Source: Novosphingobium sp.
GTDB lineage: Bacteria > Pseudomonadota > Alphaproteobacteria > Sphingomonadales > Sphingomonadaceae
Assembly: GCA_030697365.1 (NCBI GenBank)
Contig: JAUYQH010000157.1
Location: 16,204 to 80,203 of the forward strand
Length of the DNA: 64,000 nucleotides
Reading direction: 5' to 3'
In this document: piece by piece, positions 59,799 through 64,000 of the stretch
Numbering within the stretch: position 1 is the first letter of the stretch
Layout of the letters: the number at the start of each line of letters is the position of its first letter
The notes under the pieces: model-generated
Told to the model about the DNA's origin: nothing
The model's input: only the letters and a program-made list of their open reading frames with translations
Databases searched by the model: none
Made by a program: the position numbers and the translations under genes

Positions 59799-60586
59799 TC
59801 CCCCGCGATGAGCGCGGTGATCCGGTATTCGCCTTCCTTCGATTTGTCGGCGATCAGGCGATAGTCGAGCAGGCTGCGCAGTTTGGCCGTGGCCACGAAA
59901 CCGCTCGAACCATCGGCCGCGGTCACTTCGGCATAGCGCGCCGCGGGATCGAACCCCTCGCCCTTGAGCGTCACCAGCGCCCAGTCGAGCGTACGGACCA
60001 TCGGCGCGGAGGGCGTGGGCTTGCTGCGCAACGGCACCTCGGTCCCCGTCACGAGCATCGTTCGCGCCGCATCGACATCGTCGGGCACGCGCGAGAATAT
60101 CGCGGGCAGCGTGGCGACGGTGCCATCGACGGCGCAGCCCAGCGGGGCGAGCGCCGTGATCTCGTCCCACAGCGACGATTTCGGATCGGCGAGCCGCTTG
60201 CGCAATTCGTCGGTGCCAGCGCCTCCGCCGAAATCCAGATTGATCGCGGGATCGCCGAGCGCGACCAGCGCATCGACGTCGCGTTTGGCGGCGGCTGCGA
60301 GCACCGCGTCACGGAACGTTGAAAAGCCTGGCAATTTGGCGCACTCGTCCCGGGGTGCATAGGCGACAAGCGGCTTGCTCGCGATTGCCGGTTCGGGGGC
60401 AGCACTCGTTTTGGCTTCGGGAGAAGGTTCAGGAGTCCCGGGAGGTAGTAGCGGCGGCGCCAGAGGCTTTGCGAGGGCTTCGGGGGATTTGCTTGCCGCC
60501 GGTTCAGGTGGCGGAGGCCCGGCGCGGTCACAGGCAGCCAGCATCGCCAGCACGGCGGCACACGCCCATGGCCCCCTGCCCCGCAT
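59795..60586 (-). CDS. Lipoprotein with SH3-like C-terminal domain
   Basis: Lipobox LAAC; Pro-rich linker; TGTEVPLRSKPTPSAPMVRTLDWALVTLKGE. Confidence 0.75.
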   Translation of the reverse strand: MRGRGPWACAAVLAMLAACDRAGPPPPEPAASKSPEALAKPLAPPLLPPGTPEPSPEAKTSAAPEPAIASKPLVAYAPRDECAKLPGFSTFRDAVLAAAAKRDVDALVALGDPAINLDFGGGAGTDELRKRLADPKSSLWDEITALAPLGCAVDGTVATLPAIFSRVPDDVDAARTMLVTGTEVPLRSKPTPSAPMVRTLDWALVTLKGEGFDPAARYAEVTAADGSSGFVATAKLRSLLDYRLIADKSKEGEYRITALIAGD

Positions 60587-61977
60587 CAGCCCGTATCCTG
60601 CACTGCCTCGTCCGCTTGTCCCCCAATGAGCAAAGCTTCACCCGGTTCCCCGGCGAGGCGCGAATCGCCATGGCGCGGGGCAGCTTCGACCAGCGGCACG
60701 TCCTCGATCTCGCGCTTGCCTATCTCGATCCCCTTGTCGCGCAGCCGCCGACCGGCGGTCAGCACGTTGCGTTCGAAACTGCCGACGAAGTCGTTGTACT
60801 TGCGCACCGCCCGATCCAAGCCCGCTCCGACGCCCTTCAAGTGATCGGCGGCGGTCGCCAGGCGGTCGTACAACTCGCCCCCGGCCTTGCCGATCTCCAC
60901 CGCCTCGCGCGCGATCGTGTCCTGTTTCCAGACCATCGCCACGGTCCGCGCGATCGCCACCAGATTGGTAGGTGTTGCGAGTAAAACTTTGTTGCGAAAC
61001 GCGAAATCCCACAATTCGGGGTCGTGCTCCAGGGCCGCGGACACGAAATGCTCGCCCGGGACGAACATCACCACATAGTCGGGTGCTTCGGAAAACTGGC
61101 TCTGATAGCTCTTGGCGCCGAGTGTCTGGACGTGATTGCGCATGGATCGGGCGTGGAGGTCGAGGTGCCGCTTGCGCTCGTCATCGTCGTTCGACTCGAA
61201 CGCCGCCTGATAGGCGTTGAGCGAGACTTTGGCATCGATCACCAGCTTCTTCTGGCCGGGAACGTGGACGATCGCATCGGGCCGCAGACGGCCCTCGTCG
61301 GTATCGATCGAATGTTCGAGGTTGAAATCGGTGTGCTCGGCCAGCCCGCACTGTTCGAGCACGTTCTGCAAGGCGCGCTCACCCCAGCGGCCGCGGGCCT
61401 TGGGCGCATTGGTCAGCGAATTGCCCAGCCGCTGCGCCTCGGCGCGGATCTGTTCCTGCCCGGCACGCATTCCTTCGATCAGCCCGGAAAGGTTGCCGAA
61501 GGCATCGACGCGCTCTTTCTCCAGCTTGCCGACCTGTTCCTCGTAGCTCTTGAGCCGCTGGCCCACAGGCTCGAGCAAAGTGCGGATGCGCTCGGCGTTG
61601 GTCTTCTCGCTTTCGGTGAAGCGGTCATGCGCGCGCTTGAGAAACGCTTCCTGCGCACCTTCGAGGACTTTCGCACCCGCAGCCTCGAATTCCTTGCGCA
61701 GCGCTTCCTGCGCTTCGAGCAACAGCCGCTGTTGCTTGTCGAAGTTGGCTTCGTTCGCCTTCAGCGTGGCGAGTTCGATCCGCGAATCGCCGAGTTCGGC
61801 GATCGCCCGGCGAAACTTGTCATCCAGTTCCCGCGCCTCGCCATCCCGCTCGGCATGCCGCGCACGCCACTCCGCTACCGGGCGCGAGCCGAGGAACCAG
61901 CCCAGCGCAATACCTCCGGCGAGTCCGAGAAACAGCGCAATGAGGGCGAGAACGGTCGGGTTCACGATGGCGTCCAA
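60586..61977 (-). CDS. rmuC: DNA recombination protein RmuC
   Basis: N-terminal TM, coiled coil, GRWGERALQNVLEQCGL, VIDAKVSLNAYQAAFE, PEFVVMFVPGE-like APDYVVMFVPGEHFV. Confidence 0.93.
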   Translation of the reverse strand: MDAIVNPTVLALIALFLGLAGGIALGWFLGSRPVAEWRARHAERDGEARELDDKFRRAIAELGDSRIELATLKANEANFDKQQRLLLEAQEALRKEFEAAGAKVLEGAQEAFLKRAHDRFTESEKTNAERIRTLLEPVGQRLKSYEEQVGKLEKERVDAFGNLSGLIEGMRAGQEQIRAEAQRLGNSLTNAPKARGRWGERALQNVLEQCGLAEHTDFNLEHSIDTDEGRLRPDAIVHVPGQKKLVIDAKVSLNAYQAAFESNDDDERKRHLDLHARSMRNHVQTLGAKSYQSQFSEAPDYVVMFVPGEHFVSAALEHDPELWDFAFRNKVLLATPTNLVAIARTVAMVWKQDTIAREAVEIGKAGGELYDRLATAADHLKGVGAGLDRAVRKYNDFVGSFERNVLTAGRRLRDKGIEIGKREIEDVPLVEAAPRHGDSRLAGEPGEALLIGGQADEAVQDTG

Positions 61978-62044
61978 ACAGGAGAACGGAACGCGAACTT
62001 AGGCGGCGAAATCTCGCAATGCAAGCGCGAGATCAATCCCCGTT

Positions 62045-62129
62045 CCGCTCGTGTCGAGCGAAGTCGAGACACGTGGTTTCGACGCTTCGCGCTAGCCCAG
62101 CATCCCTCGACTTCGCGCGGGATGAGCCG
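62045..62129. repeat. Bipartite REP-pair-like repeat in the rmuC-def gap
   Basis: CCGCTCGTGTCGAGCGAAGTCGAGACACGT + variable core + CATCCCTCGAC..GGGATGAGC; inverted copy at 18677-18759. Confidence 0.75.
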
Positions 62130-62146
62130 AGTTTGGTCGGCAGATT

Positions 62147-62716
62147 TTACGCCGCCTGGCGCAGCTTCTGCAGCTTCTTCAACGCCATCTGTCGTTTCAG
62201 CCGGCTGAGGTGGTCGATGAACAGGATGCCTTCGAGGTGGTCCATCTCGTGCTGCAGGCAAGTGGCCCACAGGCCGTCCATCTCCTCTTCGTGGACTTTG
62301 CCGTCCAAATCCTGCCAGCGCGCGCGGATCGTCTTGGGACGTTCGACGTCGGCGTAGATCTCGGGGACCGAGAGACAGCCTTCGCTATAGACGTTAAGCT
62401 CTTGCGACGGATCGAGAATCTCGGGATTGACGAATACCCGTGGGGCGCGTTTCACGGGCTGGTGGGTGTGGCTCTCACCGCCGTGCGCGTGGCACACCTC
62501 GGGCTCGGCGTCTTCGTCGGGTTCCTGCAAGTCGATCACCAGCAGCCGCAGCGGCACCCCGACCTGGATCGCGGCTAGACCGATGCCGGGCGCGTCGTAC
62601 ATCGTCTCGAGCATATCGGCGGCCAGCGTGCGCAGCTCGTCGTCGAAAACTTCGACACGCTTCGAGACGAGCTTGAGCCGCGGATCGGGAACTTCGAGAA
62701 TCTGTCGGATGGCCAT
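62147..62716 (-). CDS. def: Peptide deformylase
   Basis: [53 protein letters not shown]. Confidence 0.96.
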   Translation of the reverse strand: MAIRQILEVPDPRLKLVSKRVEVFDDELRTLAADMLETMYDAPGIGLAAIQVGVPLRLLVIDLQEPDEDAEPEVCHAHGGESHTHQPVKRAPRVFVNPEILDPSQELNVYSEGCLSVPEIYADVERPKTIRARWQDLDGKVHEEEMDGLWATCLQHEMDHLEGILFIDHLSRLKRQMALKKLQKLRQAA

Positions 62717-62759
62717 GCGCGCCAGATAATCGCGCGAGGCGGATTCGGCAAGGTTTGGG

Positions 62760-63356
62760 CTAGCCCACCGGTCGCCGTGCGCGCAATGCCTGCGCCAAGG
62801 TGCCCTCGTCGAGGTAGTCGATCTCGCCCCCCACCGGCAGGCCGTGGGCGAGCTGGGTGAGGCGGATCGGATAGCTTTCGAGCCGTTCGGCGATGTAGTG
62901 CGCGGTCGTCTGGCCCTCGAGAGTGGCGTTGGTCGCGAGCACCACCTCGTCGATCCCGCCTTGCGCGACGCGCTCGATCAGGCGGCCGATCGCGATATCC
63001 TCGGGCCGCACGCCATCCAATGCTGAAAGCCGCCCGCCCAGCACGTGGTAGCGACCCTGAAACAATCGCGCACGGTCGAGCGCCCACAAGTCGGCGACTT
63101 CCTCGACCACGCACAGCTGGCGCACGTCGCGCTTGTGATCGGCGCAGATCGCGCAAGGGTCGCAGGTATCGACGTTGCCGCAGGTCGAACACTCGACCAG
63201 CGCGCCGTGGACCGCGCCCAACGCCTCGACCAGCTGGACCAGCGCGGTCTCGCGCCGCTTGATCAGCCACAGCACCGCGCGCCGCGCCGAGCGTGGGCCG
63301 AGCCCGGGCAGGCGCGCCAGCGCGGCGCTCAGCGTCTCGATCTCTTGCGATGCCAT
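62760..63356 (-). CDS. recR: Recombination protein RecR
   Basis: [56 protein letters not shown]. Confidence 0.96.
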   Translation of the reverse strand: MASQEIETLSAALARLPGLGPRSARRAVLWLIKRRETALVQLVEALGAVHGALVECSTCGNVDTCDPCAICADHKRDVRQLCVVEEVADLWALDRARLFQGRYHVLGGRLSALDGVRPEDIAIGRLIERVAQGGIDEVVLATNATLEGQTTAHYIAERLESYPIRLTQLAHGLPVGGEIDYLDEGTLAQALRARRPVG

Positions 63357-63399
63357 CACCCGCCAGATAGGGCGCGCGGGACAAAACGGAAAGGTGCCG

Positions 63400-64000
63400 A
63401 TGCGCGTCGTTTTCATGGGCACACCCGCGTTCGCGGTGCCGACGCTGCTGGCGCTGGTCGAGGCGGGGCACGAGGTGATCGCCGCCTACACCCAGCCGCC
63501 GCGCCCGGCGGGCCGGGGCAAGCAGCCGCAGAAGTCGCCGGTTCAGCTCGCCGCCGAGGACCTGGGAATCGCGGTGCGACATCCTGTTTCGCTCAAGGGC
63601 GCCGAGGAACAGGCCGAATTGGCCGCGCTCGGGGCCGACATCGCGGTGGTCGCGGCTTATGGCCTGATCCTGCCGCAAGCGGTGCTCGACGCGCCGCGGC
63701 TGGGCTGTCTCAACGTCCACGCCAGCCTGCTTCCCCGCTGGCGCGGCGCCGCGCCGATCCAGCGCGCGATTCTGGCGGGAGACGAGGTTACCGGCGTGAC
63801 GATCATGCAAATGGAAGCGGGGCTGGATACCGGGCCGATGCTGGCAACGGCCAAAGCCGCGGTGGAGCGCAAGACCGCTGGAGAGCTGGCCTCGGAGTTG
63901 TCCGAGGTTGGCGCTTCGCTGCTGGTCGAAGTGCTGGGCGATCTTCCCGCCCACCCGCCGGTTGCCCAGCCGGAAGAGGGCGTCACTTACGCCAGCAAGA
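63400..64000 (+). CDS. fmt: Methionyl-tRNA formyltransferase (3' end outside the window)
   Basis: [70 protein letters not shown]; open to window edge, so absent from the ORF list. Confidence 0.95.
   Translation, partial: MRVVFMGTPAFAVPTLLALVEAGHEVIAAYTQPPRPAGRGKQPQKSPVQLAAEDLGIAVRHPVSLKGAEEQAELAALGADIAVVAAYGLILPQAVLDAPRLGCLNVHASLLPRWRGAAPIQRAILAGDEVTGVTIMQMEAGLDTGPMLATAKAAVERKTAGELASELSEVGASLLVEVLGDLPAHPPVAQPEEGVTYASK

Noticed and set aside
1-64000. tRNA/rRNA genes, CRISPR arrays, prophage, toxin-antitoxin or restriction-defence systems
   Set aside because: Intergenic gaps are short and none showed recognisable tRNA folds, regularly spaced repeats or matching gene families

Overview
GC-rich chromosomal window from an alphaproteobacterium. 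Gene content and order (ChvG/ChvI-HprK-RapZ-PTS-Ntr next to pckA, ubiquinol-cytochrome c chaperone + DUF177, COQ9, sphingomonad-type intergenic repeats) suggest Sphingomonadales. The window is almost fully coding, with about 68 genes, mostly core functions: lptD (5' truncated), surA, pdxA, rsmA, glcB, astA/astB, hslVU, bamE, ssb, feoAB, ribD/ribE, gshB, rsmI, parE, parC, pckA, chvI/chvG, hprK, rapZ, PTS EIIA/HPr, rmuC, def, recR and fmt (3' truncated). I recognised no rRNA, tRNA, CRISPR array, prophage or transposase. The less ordinary items are: (i) an overlapping DUF3604/PHP-like lipoprotein - parvulin - HupE cassette; (ii) a double cyclic-nucleotide-binding-domain protein coupled by TGATG to a class II glutamine amidotransferase; (iii) an ~83-85 bp bipartite REP-pair-like repeat in two loci, with solo and related copies elsewhere; (iv) a perfect 16-bp palindrome just upstream of a MoxR/VWA pair whose VWA protein has an altered MIDAS; (v) a candidate iron box upstream of feoAB; (vi) a ribD without a usable canonical start codon. 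Everything is read by eye from sequence and translations; no searches were run.
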